NCBI GenBank assembly: GCA_015057825.1
Contig: SVDN01000011.1
Span: 1-64,000, forward strand
Length of the DNA stretch: 64,000 bases
Direction of reading: 5' to 3'
DNA from: Lachnospiraceae bacterium
GTDB taxonomy: Bacteria; Bacillota; Clostridia; Lachnospirales; Lachnospiraceae
The translations under genes and the position numbers were made by a program. The notes beneath the pieces are model-generated. The model did no database searches, was not told the DNA's origin, and saw only the letters and a program-made list of their open reading frames with translations. Positions 25,772-34,703 of this stretch are shown here, piece after piece (within the stretch, counting starts at the first letter, position 1; each line of letters opens with the position of its first letter).

Positions 25772-27586
25772 ATGAATATTAATCAGAAAAACATTAGAAA
25801 CTTTTGCATTATTGCCCATATCGATCACGGTAAATCCACTTTGGCGGACCGTATCATCGAAAAAACGGGACTTCTTACCCAAAGAGAGATGCAGGCTCAG
25901 GTTTTGGACAATATGGAACTTGAGCGAGAGAGAGGAATCACCATCAAGTCTCAGGCGGTAAGAATTGTTTACAAAGCAAAAGACGGCGAAGAATATATTT
26001 TTAATCTAATAGACACTCCGGGACATGTGGATTTTAACTACGAGGTTTCACGAAGCCTTGCCGCATGTGACGGAGCGATTTTGGTTGTGGATGCGGCTCA
26101 GGGAATAGAGGCCCAGACCCTGGCAAACTGCTATATGGCTATTGATAACGATTTGGAAGTTTTTCCGGTTATCAACAAAATCGACCTTCCAAGCGCCGAG
26201 CCTGACAGGGTAGCCCACGAAATCGAGGATGTTATAGGTATTGAGGCTATGGATGCGCCGCGCATTTCAGCAAAAGCCGGCCTTAATATCGAAGATGTTT
26301 TGGAAGCTGTTGTCCACAAAATTCCTGCGCCGGAAGGAGACCCAAAAGCTCCTTTGAAGGCTCTTATTTTCGACAGCATTTACGATTCCTATAAAGGCGT
26401 AATCGTATTTTTCAGAATAAAAGAAGGCAGTATTAAAGTCGGTGACGAAGTTAAAATGATGGCTACGGGAGCAACGGCTCAAGTAGTGGAAGTGGGATAT
26501 TTCGGCGCAGGCCAGTTTATTCCTTGCGATGAGCTTAGTGCCGGCATGGTTGGATATTTTACCGCCAGCATCAAAAACGTTAAAGACACAATGGTGGGCG
26601 ATACGGTTACAAGCAAGAACAATCCATGTGCTGAGCCACTTCCGGGCTATAAAAAGGTCCTTTCCATGGTTTATTGCGGTCTTTATCCCGCTGATGGTGC
26701 AAAATACGGCGACCTTCGCGATGCCCTTGAAAAGCTGCAGCTTAACGATGCTTCTTTGGTTTATGAAGCTGAAACATCGGTAGCTTTGGGATTTGGTTTT
26801 AGATGCGGATTTCTTGGACTACTTCATCTTGAAATCATCCAGGAGCGCTTGGAGCGCGAATATAATCTTGACCTGGTTACAACGGCACCTTCGGTTATTT
26901 ACAAGGTATATAAGACAGACGGCGAGGTTATCGAGCTTACAAATCCTACAAATCTTCCGCCGGTTACGGAAATCGACTATATGGAAGAGCCTATCGTTTC
27001 GGCGGAAATTATGGTTACAACCGAGTTTATAGGCCCGATTATGGAGCTTTGCCAGTCAAGAAGAGGCGAGTACCTGGGCATGGAATATATTGAGTCCACA
27101 CGTGCTCTGCTTAAGTACAATCTGCCTTTAAATGAGATTGTTTACGATTTCTTCGATGCGCTTAAATCCCGTTCACGCGGTTATGCATCTTTTGACTACG
27201 AGCTTAAAGGATATCAGCGTTCAGATCTTGTGAAGCTGGATATTCTTATTAATAAAGAAGAAGTGGATGCTCTTTCATTCATCGTGCATGCTGACAGCGC
27301 CTACGAAAAAGGCCGCAAGATGTGTGAAAAGCTTAAGGGCGAGATTCCGAGACACTTGTTTGAAATTCCTATTCAAGCGGCTATCGGCAACAAGGTTATT
27401 GCCAGAGAGACGGTTAAAGCCGTTCGTAAGGATGTGCTTGCAAAATGCTACGGCGGTGATATTACCCGTAAGAAGAAACTTCTTGAAAAACAAAAAGAAG
27501 GTAAGAAACGTATGCGACAGATTGGCAATGTAGAGATTCCGCAAAAGGCTTTCATGAGTGTTCTTAAACTTGATGATGAAAAATAA
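25772..27586 (+). CDS. lepA: Elongation factor 4 (LepA)
   Basis: Ribosome-binding GTPase of 604 residues, standard length. G1 is [15 protein letters not shown], the G2 region is [14 protein letters not shown]3 is [10 protein letters not shown] and G4 is NKIDLP. The LepA-specific C-terminal domain ends the protein ([37 protein letters not shown]). AAAGGA precedes ATG 25772. It lies 110 bp after the folate genes and is followed by fold-back element FB3. Confidence 0.97.
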   Translation: MNINQKNIRNFCIIAHIDHGKSTLADRIIEKTGLLTQREMQAQVLDNMELERERGITIKSQAVRIVYKAKDGEEYIFNLIDTPGHVDFNYEVSRSLAACDGAILVVDAAQGIEAQTLANCYMAIDNDLEVFPVINKIDLPSAEPDRVAHEIEDVIGIEAMDAPRISAKAGLNIEDVLEAVVHKIPAPEGDPKAPLKALIFDSIYDSYKGVIVFFRIKEGSIKVGDEVKMMATGATAQVVEVGYFGAGQFIPCDELSAGMVGYFTASIKNVKDTMVGDTVTSKNNPCAEPLPGYKKVLSMVYCGLYPADGAKYGDLRDALEKLQLNDASLVYEAETSVALGFGFRCGFLGLLHLEIIQERLEREYNLDLVTTAPSVIYKVYKTDGEVIELTNPTNLPPVTEIDYMEEPIVSAEIMVTTEFIGPIMELCQSRRGEYLGMEYIESTRALLKYNLPLNEIVYDFFDALKSRSRGYASFDYELKGYQRSDLVKLDILINKEEVDALSFIVHADSAYEKGRKMCEKLKGEIPRHLFEIPIQAAIGNKVIARETVKAVRKDVLAKCYGGDITRKKKLLEKQKEGKKRMRQIGNVEIPQKAFMSVLKLDDEK

Positions 27587-27595
27587 TTTATAAAT

Positions 27596-27826
27596 AATAA
27601 TTTGGCATAGATTTTATTCTTCTGAAATGATCGTAGCACTTCTTTTACTATAAAACTTCATTTACTTTGTTTGATTTTGACGATGCCGCTCACATTCGGC
27701 ATCCATGCCTCAATGTTCGCTAAAAATACCGTCCGGGTATTTTTGCATCTGACATCTTGGAAGTTTTATGTAAAAGTAGCGCGCTGCTCCAAATATTCAG
27801 AATAATAAAATCTATGCCAAATTATT
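27596..27826. repeat. Long imperfect fold-back element FB3
   Basis: 231 bp with terminal inverted repeats AATAATTTGGCATAG (27596-27610) and CTATGCCAAATTATT (27812-27826). Imperfect pairing continues to TAAAACTTC / GAAGTTTTA. The loop shares the stretch GCTCACATTCG-CATCCATG with the FB1/FB2 core, then diverges to a hairpin AAAAATACC...GGGTATTTTT. It starts 9 bp after the lepA stop. Confidence 0.85.
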
Positions 27827-27940
27827 TTAAATTTATATATTTTTATCACCAATAACTTTTAAAAACAGGCTCATTTCATGTTTATGTTTAACAGTATTGT
27901 TTTTTATTAAAAAGATTTGATGAAAGGATTATGCCTATTT

Positions 27941-29122
27941 ATGTTACTTTATATTCATATTCCGTTTTGTGTTAAGAAGTGCGATTATTGCGATTTTTTG
28001 TCATTTCCGTGCGGGGATGAGAAGATTAGGGATAATTATTTGCGAGCTGTTATTAGGCAACTTGACTATTACAGTGAGAATAGTTCGAAGTTTAAGCATA
28101 TTTCAAGCATTTTTATCGGGGGTGGTACGCCCTCATCTTTAAGCGAGGATGAGCTTGAAAAGCTGCTTTCGAATATTGCCGAGATTGTCAGTGAAGCCGG
28201 AAATGATTTAGATAATATCGAATTTACTATTGAATGCAATCCGGGTACTTTGAATGAATCCAAGCTTAGTATTATGCGCAAATACGGGGTTAACCGCTTA
28301 AGCATGGGGCTTCAGTCCGCTAAAAATGAGGAGCTTAAATGTCTTGGCAGAATTCACACATTCGAGGATTTTTTTAATAGTTTCAATATGGCAAGGACTG
28401 CGGGATTTTCAAATATCAATGTGGATCTTATGAGTGCGCTTCCGGGGCAAACTTTGGATAGTTGGAAAAGTACTTTGGAAGAAGTTGTGGCGTTGGATCC
28501 TGAGCATATTTCCGCCTATAGCCTAATTATTGAAGAGGGCACTCCTTTTTATGAGCTTTATGGTGAAGATGCGGGCAGTGAAGCTGATTTGAAAGCGGAA
28601 GACCTCCTTCCCAACGAAGATACTGAGCGTGATATTTATCATTTTACAAAAACATTTTTGGCGAAGCATGGATATGAGCGCTACGAGATTTCAAACTATG
28701 CGAAGCCCGGCTTTGAATGTAAACACAACTGCGGTTATTGGACCCGTGAGGACTATGCGGGAATTGGCCTTGGTGCGGCGTCTCTTATGAATGACACACG
28801 CTACAACGAGCTTGAAGATTTGGAAGAATATATTAATTCTTATCTTGAATCGGAATCCGGCCTTTATGCTGCGCATATCGAGCATTTGAAAGCATTTGAC
28901 TGCATGGGTGAGTTTATGTTTTTGGGCCTTAGAATGATGCGAGGCGTAAGCATCTTTGATTTTAAGGATAAATTTAACAAAGATATTTATGATGTTTTCG
29001 GAAAAGCTATAAATACTTCCGTTGAGGAAGGGCTTTTGGAAACTTACGATAACGGCGACAAATTAAGACTCACCGACAGAGGAATCGATGTTAGCAATAT
29101 TGTGTTTGCAAGGTTTATTTGA
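27941..29122 (+). CDS. hemW: Radical SAM heme chaperone HemW (coproporphyrinogen oxidase-like)
   Basis: A 393-residue radical SAM protein. The 4Fe-4S motif is CVKKCDYC in LYIHIPFCVKKCDYCDF. IGGGTPSSL, TIECNPGT, VNRLSMGLQS and DLMSALPGQT are the SAM-barrel strands typical of HemW/HemN-like proteins. ATG 27941 is chosen because homologues begin a few residues before LYIHIPFC; AAAGGA lies upstream. The lepA-hemW order is common in Firmicutes. The family delivers heme to client enzymes and is not itself a true oxidase; that role is inferred. Confidence 0.92.
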   Translation: MLLYIHIPFCVKKCDYCDFLSFPCGDEKIRDNYLRAVIRQLDYYSENSSKFKHISSIFIGGGTPSSLSEDELEKLLSNIAEIVSEAGNDLDNIEFTIECNPGTLNESKLSIMRKYGVNRLSMGLQSAKNEELKCLGRIHTFEDFFNSFNMARTAGFSNINVDLMSALPGQTLDSWKSTLEEVVALDPEHISAYSLIIEEGTPFYELYGEDAGSEADLKAEDLLPNEDTERDIYHFTKTFLAKHGYERYEISNYAKPGFECKHNCGYWTREDYAGIGLGAASLMNDTRYNELEDLEEYINSYLESESGLYAAHIEHLKAFDCMGEFMFLGLRMMRGVSIFDFKDKFNKDIYDVFGKAINTSVEEGLLETYDNGDKLRLTDRGIDVSNIVFARFI

Positions 29123-29365
29123 TTATTTAAAAAGCTAAGCATTTCACCTCGAATTTATGTAAACCAACATTTTGACTTGCAAAATAAGTTTATAATATGT
29201 TTTTTTGAACAAAAAATCTTTCGGATTTATTCGAAGGAATTTTTATTATCAATTTTTTGTTAACAATATTACAAAAATGTTAAATATTGCCATGCAAAAT
29301 TGAATTAAAGCATGAGCTATGTTAAAATTATCATGAAATATTTTAAATAAAAGGAGAGAAAACCT
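29123..29365 (+). promoter_or_regulatory. Intergenic region: hemW terminator and MFS promoter
   Basis: A hairpin CTTTCG-GATTTAT-TCGAAGG with flanking A/T runs (29213-29247) probably ends hemW. A promoter TTGAAT (29300-29305), 17-bp spacer, TAAAAT (29323-29328) precedes the transporter gene. The rest is AT-rich and unremarkable. Confidence 0.5.
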
Positions 29366-30655
29366 ATGAAAAGTAACTTTGGTAAAATGGGTTGGTGGAT
29401 TATCATCTTTACGTTGTTAATCTACTTGTTCAGTTGTGCGGTTCCTGATACTTTGAACGTACTTGTTCAGCCTTTCGCTGAAAAATTACCGGTACAGAGC
29501 CCTGAGCAGATTTTGATCTTTGCGGCAATCGGTGGTTTCGTAAGTATTCCGCTTTCACTTGTTGCAGGTCAGATTATTTCAAAAATCGGTGTTAAAATTC
29601 CTGCAATCGTTATGATTATTGGTCTTGCGGTTCTTTGGGTATTATATGGAATTACACCTAATATGGGTATGATGCCATTTGCTGTAGTTGCAACATTAAT
29701 CGTTGCATTATCAGACTCAGCAAACCTTGTTATCACACAGCAGTTAATGAACAACTGGTTCCCTAAGAAAAAGGGTATTGCGCTTGGTTGGGCAACAATG
29801 GGTATGCCTCTTGACAGTGCAATCACAGTTTTGATTTTCCAGGCCCTTTTAACAACAAAAGGATTTATGGCTCCATTTATCTTCATGGGCATCGTATTCG
29901 TTGCTCTTGCTGTTATTATGGCATTGTTCGTTAAGTCACTTCCTGAACAGGCAGGTTGCTATCCTGACAACGAACCTATCACAGAAGAAGAAAGAAAAGC
30001 AAACCTCGAGTTCTTTGCAAACTATAAAACAGGTTTCCCTACAAGCGTAATGTTCAGAACAAAAGCTTTCTGGTTACTTGTTATCTCATTCGGTTTCATG
30101 TTCTTGGGTCTTGTAGGTGCTACATCACAGATGATTCCACGTATGGGAGCTGTTGGCGTTGATCAGCCACAGGCAGTACTTGCTCTTACAATCGCATCAC
30201 TTATCGGTATCCCGGGATCAATCATTTGGGGTATTGTTGACCAGAAGATTGGTACAAAGAAAACAACTGTTATCTTTGCACTTCTTTGGGCAATTATGAT
30301 GTTTATCGGTGCTATCGGCGCAGGCGTTGTAAGCGTACCTATCACATATATCAGCGTTATTATGTTTGCTGCATTACTCGGAGGTCTCGGAAACCTTATG
30401 CCTTCAATGTGTATCAGCGTTTTCGGTCGTTTCGACTTTGCGCAGGCTAACAAACTTTTGGTACCTTTCGTTGTAGGTATCAGAACACTTGCATTCATCC
30501 TTATTCCTGTAGTAAGTGGAATTGTTGGCGGAAATATGCAAAAAGGTTATACAATCGTATTTATCGTATTCGGTATCCTTTCGGTTATTGCATTATTGGC
30601 TGCTATGGCACTTCCTAAGGATTGCATCGGTAGAAAGAGCGCTGAAGAAGAATAA
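29366..30655 (+). CDS. Major facilitator superfamily transporter
   Basis: A 429-residue integral membrane protein with about 12 hydrophobic helices. The charged cytoplasmic loop between the two halves includes PDNEPITEEERKANLEFFAN. A motif-A-like turn, GQIISKIGVKIPA, follows helix 2. AAAGGAGAG precedes ATG 29366 and it forms a single-gene unit. Its codon use has many ACA and CTT codons, as in the well-expressed genes of this window. The substrate cannot be read from the sequence; organic anions or sugars are common for related carriers. Confidence 0.85.
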   Translation: MKSNFGKMGWWIIIFTLLIYLFSCAVPDTLNVLVQPFAEKLPVQSPEQILIFAAIGGFVSIPLSLVAGQIISKIGVKIPAIVMIIGLAVLWVLYGITPNMGMMPFAVVATLIVALSDSANLVITQQLMNNWFPKKKGIALGWATMGMPLDSAITVLIFQALLTTKGFMAPFIFMGIVFVALAVIMALFVKSLPEQAGCYPDNEPITEEERKANLEFFANYKTGFPTSVMFRTKAFWLLVISFGFMFLGLVGATSQMIPRMGAVGVDQPQAVLALTIASLIGIPGSIIWGIVDQKIGTKKTTVIFALLWAIMMFIGAIGAGVVSVPITYISVIMFAALLGGLGNLMPSMCISVFGRFDFAQANKLLVPFVVGIRTLAFILIPVVSGIVGGNMQKGYTIVFIVFGILSVIALLAAMALPKDCIGRKSAEEE

Positions 30656-30693
30656 GATTCTTGCGACGGATAATTAAATAGAAATATATGAAA

Positions 30694-30722
30694 AGGCAAC
30701 GTCTTATGGCGTTGCTTTTTTG
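30694..30722 (+). terminator. Terminator of the MFS gene
   Basis: GCAACGTC-TTAT-GGCGTTGC followed by TTTTTT. Confidence 0.9.
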
Positions 30723-30767
30723 TTGCTTGGATATCAAGGAAAATTTGTATTTACAGCCAACAAGTTA

Positions 30768-30819
30768 TTGACAACTAACTGTTAGTGAGTGTAAACTAAC
30801 TATATGAAAATTATTCTCA
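30768..30819 (+). promoter_or_regulatory. Promoter with repeated CTAAC/GTTAG palindromes and a Fur-type box
   Basis: TTGACA at 30768 with TAAACT about 18 bp later. Within the spacer and -10, CTAAC-T-GTTAG (30775-30785) is followed by CTAAC at 30796-30800, giving two overlapping inverted repeats. Immediately downstream, TGAAAATTATTCTCA (30805-30819) is a 7-1-7 inverted repeat close to the Fur consensus TGATAATNATTATCA. The gene controlled encodes a Fur-like DNA-binding domain. Confidence 0.6.
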
Positions 30820-30872
30820 TTTAGACGTTTTCATAAGCCTAAATGCGTTTATAATCAAATTGGGAGCTTGAA

Positions 30873-31712
30873 GTGGAAAAAGATGTTATTGTCAAAAGAC
30901 TTAAGAACAACGGATACAGAATGACTAATCAAAGGGCAATACTTTTGGATTTATTTTTGGCGGACTCCTCACAAAGCTGCAAGGAGCTTTATTATGAGGC
31001 AACTAAGATTGATTCCTCCATTGGATTTTCTACGGTTTACAGGTTGATGAATTCCTTGGAAAGCGTAGGGGCCATAGAAAAGAACAGTACATATGTCTTA
31101 AACGAAGCGGAAGGGATATGTAACAATTCACATCACATCGACTATCATGAAATAATAGAATGCATTACTTGTGCTTTGGATGCGAAAGATGCCCGCACCG
31201 CAGGTCATTCCAAACGCGTCAGCGATATGTGTATGCAAACGGCGGTGCTTTTGGGGCTTGATGACTCGGAAGTGGAAAGAATACACATAGCCGCACATCT
31301 TCATGATATAGGAAAAATAGGGGTTCCGGACAATATTCTAAACAAGACCGGAAAGTTAACAAAGGAAGAATTTGAAATAATAAAAAAACATCCGGTAATC
31401 GGAGCCGAAATTCTTTCAAAATCCGAGCGTTTAAGCGATCTTAAAGAGTATGTGCTTCATCATCACGAGCGCTTTGACGGAAAAGGCTATCCCGATGGAC
31501 TTATGGGCAAAGATATTCCTTTGGGGGCAAGGGTTATTGCAATTTGCGATTCCATTGATGCCATAACAAGCGATCGGACTTATCATAAGGCCCACAGCCT
31601 TGACTATTGTTATGAAGAAATATCTTGCAATATGGCCAAAATGTACGATCCGGACATATGCAGGGAAGTACTTAAAAACTGGGAAAAGATTACTCAATTT
31701 GTATTAAAATGA
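30873..31712 (+). CDS. Fusion of Fur-like winged-helix domain and HD-GYP phosphodiesterase domain
   Basis: A 279-residue two-domain protein. Residues 1-80 look like a Fur/PerR DNA-binding domain (LKNNGYRMTNQRAILLDLFL, SSIGFSTVYRLMNSLESVGAI). Residues 95-279 are an HD-GYP domain: HSKRVSDMC, HLHDIGKIGVPD (His144-Asp145), HHHERFDGKGYPDGL (Gly205-Tyr206-Pro207) and RVIAICDSIDAITSDR. The Fur metal-binding and dimerisation domain is replaced by the HD-GYP domain. It may couple c-di-GMP hydrolysis, or another nucleotide signal, to transcription. The start may be GTG 30873, after GGGAGC. Confidence 0.88.
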   Translation: MEKDVIVKRLKNNGYRMTNQRAILLDLFLADSSQSCKELYYEATKIDSSIGFSTVYRLMNSLESVGAIEKNSTYVLNEAEGICNNSHHIDYHEIIECITCALDAKDARTAGHSKRVSDMCMQTAVLLGLDDSEVERIHIAAHLHDIGKIGVPDNILNKTGKLTKEEFEIIKKHPVIGAEILSKSERLSDLKEYVLHHHERFDGKGYPDGLMGKDIPLGARVIAICDSIDAITSDRTYHKAHSLDYCYEEISCNMAKMYDPDICREVLKNWEKITQFVLK

Positions 31713-31879
31713 GAATTTTTTTCAATAAAGCAGGTTATATAATTCTAACCCCTAAGCCGAGTGCTAAAATTTACGTATATTAATTGCGTAAGATAGACTG
31801 ATTCTACAGGATATTCACCGCAATAATCATTTTTTAAAAACAATGTCACATAGGTGCTTTTTGGAAAGAGGTGAAATAA

Positions 31880-32131
31880 ATGAAAAGCGGAGTTATAAAA
31901 TGGGCACTTTTCGGTGCGGGCGTTCTTTTCGGAACAGCAGGTATCAAGTTGCTTTCAAGCAAAGATGCCAAGAAAGTGTATACTCACTGTACGGCTGCAA
32001 CTCTCAGAGCCAAAGAATCTATCATGAAGGGCGCTACAACTCTTAAAGCAAATTGCGATGATATTTACGCGGAAGCTAAAAAAATTAACGAGGAACGTGC
32101 AGCTAAAGAGGCTGAACTTGGTGAAGAATAA
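31880..32131 (+). CDS. Small DUF6110-like protein linked to the metal ATPase
   Basis: An 83-residue protein with a hydrophobic N-terminus (VIKWALFGAGVLFGTAGIKLL), then an amphipathic charged helix containing two Cys (YTHCTAATLRAKESI, LKANCDDIYAEAKKINEERA). I recall this type as DUF6110, encoded next to P1B ATPases in Clostridia. AGAGGTGA precedes ATG 31880, and the ATPase starts 65 bp downstream. It may be a membrane partner or metallochaperone of the pump; that is inference from position and the two cysteines. Confidence 0.7.
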   Translation: MKSGVIKWALFGAGVLFGTAGIKLLSSKDAKKVYTHCTAATLRAKESIMKGATTLKANCDDIYAEAKKINEERAAKEAELGEE

Positions 32132-32196
32132 AGAAATGCGGATGGGCTTTTGTTATTTACTGACGAGAGCCTTTCTTTTCTTAAGAGGAAATTCAA

Positions 32197-34272
32197 ATGA
32201 AATTCAGAATCAAACATGATATTAAAGGCAGAATGCGTGTGCAGCTGTCTGTAAAAAGCATGACTTTCAGAGAGGCGGACACGCTTTTTTATTATCTGAA
32301 CAATGCCTTGCCCATAACAAAAGCAGTGGTGTATGAGCGTACTTGCGATGCTGCCATTGAATACGTTGGAGAGCGAGAGGAAATAATCCTTCTTTTAACA
32401 AAGTTCAGATACGAAGACGTGGATGTGCCGGAAACATTCCTTCAAACCTCCGGACGTGAGCTTAATCAAAAGTATTTTGATAAGCTGGTTATAACCACCA
32501 TTGTACACTTCGCTAAGCGCATATTTCTTCCGCGCCCTATTAGAATCATCATTTGCCTTATTAAGTACAGGAAGTATTTGTGGAGAGCCATTAAAGCCAT
32601 TAAAGCGGGCAAATTGGAAGTGTCATTGCTTGATGCCATTGCAATCGGCGTGTCATTGATACGAGGTGACTTTAACGGTGCAAGTTCCATTATGTTTATG
32701 CAAAGAATCGGTGAAATTCTTGAGGACTGGACCCATAAAAAATCCACAAACGATTTGGCCAGAAGCATGTCATTAAACATCAGCCATGTTTGGCTTGTTA
32801 AAGGAGACGAGCAGGTGCTTGTATCCGCGGATGAGATTATGCCGGGTGACGTGGTGAGAGTACACATGGGAAATGTTATTCCTTTCGACGGTGTGGTTAC
32901 GGATGGCGAAGCTATGGTTAATCAGGCATCACTTACGGGAGAGTCACTTCCTGTGCGCAAAGCAAAGGACATTAGCGTTTATGCGGGCACGGTTGTGGAA
33001 GAAGGCGAAATAAGTATATGCGTTAAAGAAACCAACGGTGCAAGCAAATTTGAAAAAATCGTTACCATGATTGAGGAGACGCAAAAGCTTAAATCCTCGG
33101 CGGAAGCCAAGGCTGAGCATCTTGCGGATAAGCTTGTGCCTTACACATTGGCGGGCACAGCTCTTACATACCTCTTTACAAGAGATATAACAAAGATGAT
33201 AAGCGTGCTTATGGTGGACTTTTCATGCGCTCTTAAGCTTGCAATGCCTATTACGGTTATTTCCGCCATCAGAGAATGCAGCCTTTACAATATAACCGTC
33301 AAGGGCGGTAAATATTTGGAAGCCGTTGCGGAAGCGGATACGATTGTATTTGATAAAACGGGAACACTTACAAAGGCTTGCCCGAAGGTGGTTGACATAA
33401 TTCCTTTCAACGGCGAGAGTAAAGAAGAGTTGTTAAAAATCGCAGCCTGCCTTGAGGAGCATTTTCCTCATTCCATGGCAAAGGCCGTTGTGGATGAGGC
33501 TAATTTAAGGGGAATCGAGCACGAGGAGATGCATTCGAAAGTCGAATACATAGTTGCTCATGGAATTGTTAGCACTATTGATGATAAGCGTGTTATTATC
33601 GGCAGCAGCCATTTTGTTTTCGAAGATGAGAAATGCGTTATTCCGGAGGATAAAAAGGACAGATTTGACGCCCTTAAGCCGGAAGAGTCTCACCTTTATC
33701 TGGCAATTGACGGAAGTCTTGCAGGCGTTATTTGCATAAGCGACCCTATTAGGGAAGAAGCACCGGCGGTTATTAACACCCTTAAAAAAATCGGTATCAA
33801 AAAGATTGTTATGATGACCGGTGACAGCGAGCGTACGGCAGCGGCTATTGCAAAAGAAGTGGGCGTTGACGAGTTTTACGCGGAAGTGCTTCCTGAGGAT
33901 AAAGCGAAGTTCGTGGAAATGGAAAAGGAAAAAGGCCGCAAGGTTATTATGATCGGCGACGGTATCAACGATTCGCCGGCTCTTAGCGCAGCGGATGTGG
34001 GAATCGCCATAAGCGACGGCGCCGAAATCGCCAGAGAAGTGGCGGATATTACCATTGCCGCCGACAATTTGTACGAAATCGTCAGCCTTAAGGCAATAAG
34101 CAATGCGCTTATTAAAAGAATCAAAAAGAACTACAGAACAATCGTCGGATTTAACACGGGACTTATTATCGGTGGTGTTGCCGGAATTTTGGCACCAACC
34201 GCATCGTCCTTCTTGCATAATGCATCGACTTTACTTATCAGTATCAAGAGTATGGAAAATCTGATTGAGTGA
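32197..34272 (+). CDS. P1B-type heavy-metal ATPase with a non-CPC metal site
   Basis: A 691-residue P-type ATPase. It has TGES in QASLTGESLPV, the phosphorylated Asp386 in FDKTGTLTKA, the hinge motif MIGDGINDSPAL, and the P1B-type HP region as EEHFPHSMAKAVV. The sixth-helix metal motif, usually CPCALGLATP, reads FSCALKLAMP (Phe342-Ser343-Cys344), so the Pro and first Cys are missing. The N-terminus has a degenerate ferredoxin-like domain without CxxC. The metal therefore cannot be assumed to be copper; Mn, Fe or another is possible. It is paired with the upstream DUF6110-like gene. Confidence 0.9.
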   Translation: MKFRIKHDIKGRMRVQLSVKSMTFREADTLFYYLNNALPITKAVVYERTCDAAIEYVGEREEIILLLTKFRYEDVDVPETFLQTSGRELNQKYFDKLVITTIVHFAKRIFLPRPIRIIICLIKYRKYLWRAIKAIKAGKLEVSLLDAIAIGVSLIRGDFNGASSIMFMQRIGEILEDWTHKKSTNDLARSMSLNISHVWLVKGDEQVLVSADEIMPGDVVRVHMGNVIPFDGVVTDGEAMVNQASLTGESLPVRKAKDISVYAGTVVEEGEISICVKETNGASKFEKIVTMIEETQKLKSSAEAKAEHLADKLVPYTLAGTALTYLFTRDITKMISVLMVDFSCALKLAMPITVISAIRECSLYNITVKGGKYLEAVAEADTIVFDKTGTLTKACPKVVDIIPFNGESKEELLKIAACLEEHFPHSMAKAVVDEANLRGIEHEEMHSKVEYIVAHGIVSTIDDKRVIIGSSHFVFEDEKCVIPEDKKDRFDALKPEESHLYLAIDGSLAGVICISDPIREEAPAVINTLKKIGIKKIVMMTGDSERTAAAIAKEVGVDEFYAEVLPEDKAKFVEMEKEKGRKVIMIGDGINDSPALSAADVGIAISDGAEIAREVADITIAADNLYEIVSLKAISNALIKRIKKNYRTIVGFNTGLIIGGVAGILAPTASSFLHNASTLLISIKSMENLIE

Positions 34273-34281
34273 CAAGTGGAA

Positions 34282-34487
34282 AATAGCCGTTGCGTTGATT
34301 AAAAATACAAACACAAGCGGCAACCGCTCCGTTCATCTAACTGAGGTTACGACTAAAAAAAGAAGGCGTCTTTAGGGTCAAGCCCTAAAGCCACCTTCTT
34401 TTTAAGTCTTCACTCACAGTGGATATGAACTGCGCTCATTTGCCTGATTGCTTGTGTTTCGTGATTTTTAATCTCGCAACGGCTATT
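34282..34487. repeat. Long imperfect fold-back element FB4
   Basis: 206 bp with terminal inverted repeats AATAGCCGTTGCG (34282-34294) and CGCAACGGCTATT (34475-34487). GATTAAAAAT and AACACAAGC pair further in. The centre is a strong hairpin, CTTTAGGG-TCAAG-CCCTAAAG, within AGAAGG...CCTTCT. It starts 10 bp after the ATPase stop. Its loop is unrelated to the FB1/FB2 core. Confidence 0.85.
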
Positions 34488-34703
34488 ATCATTATCCGCT
34501 TACTGCATGCTCTGAGCAATTGCTTTTACATTTTCAGCATTTTCCGATACGAAGAGGTTGATGCAGTTTTTCATCATTTCTTCATCGCAGTCTTTGTAAA
34601 TAAGCCAAGATTTGACTTTGTATTTGTTGAAATGGTATAATTTTCTTATCGTAGGTACTTTGGTACCAATAGATTTGTATAGGGCTTAGAGGTAGTGTGC
34701 AAA

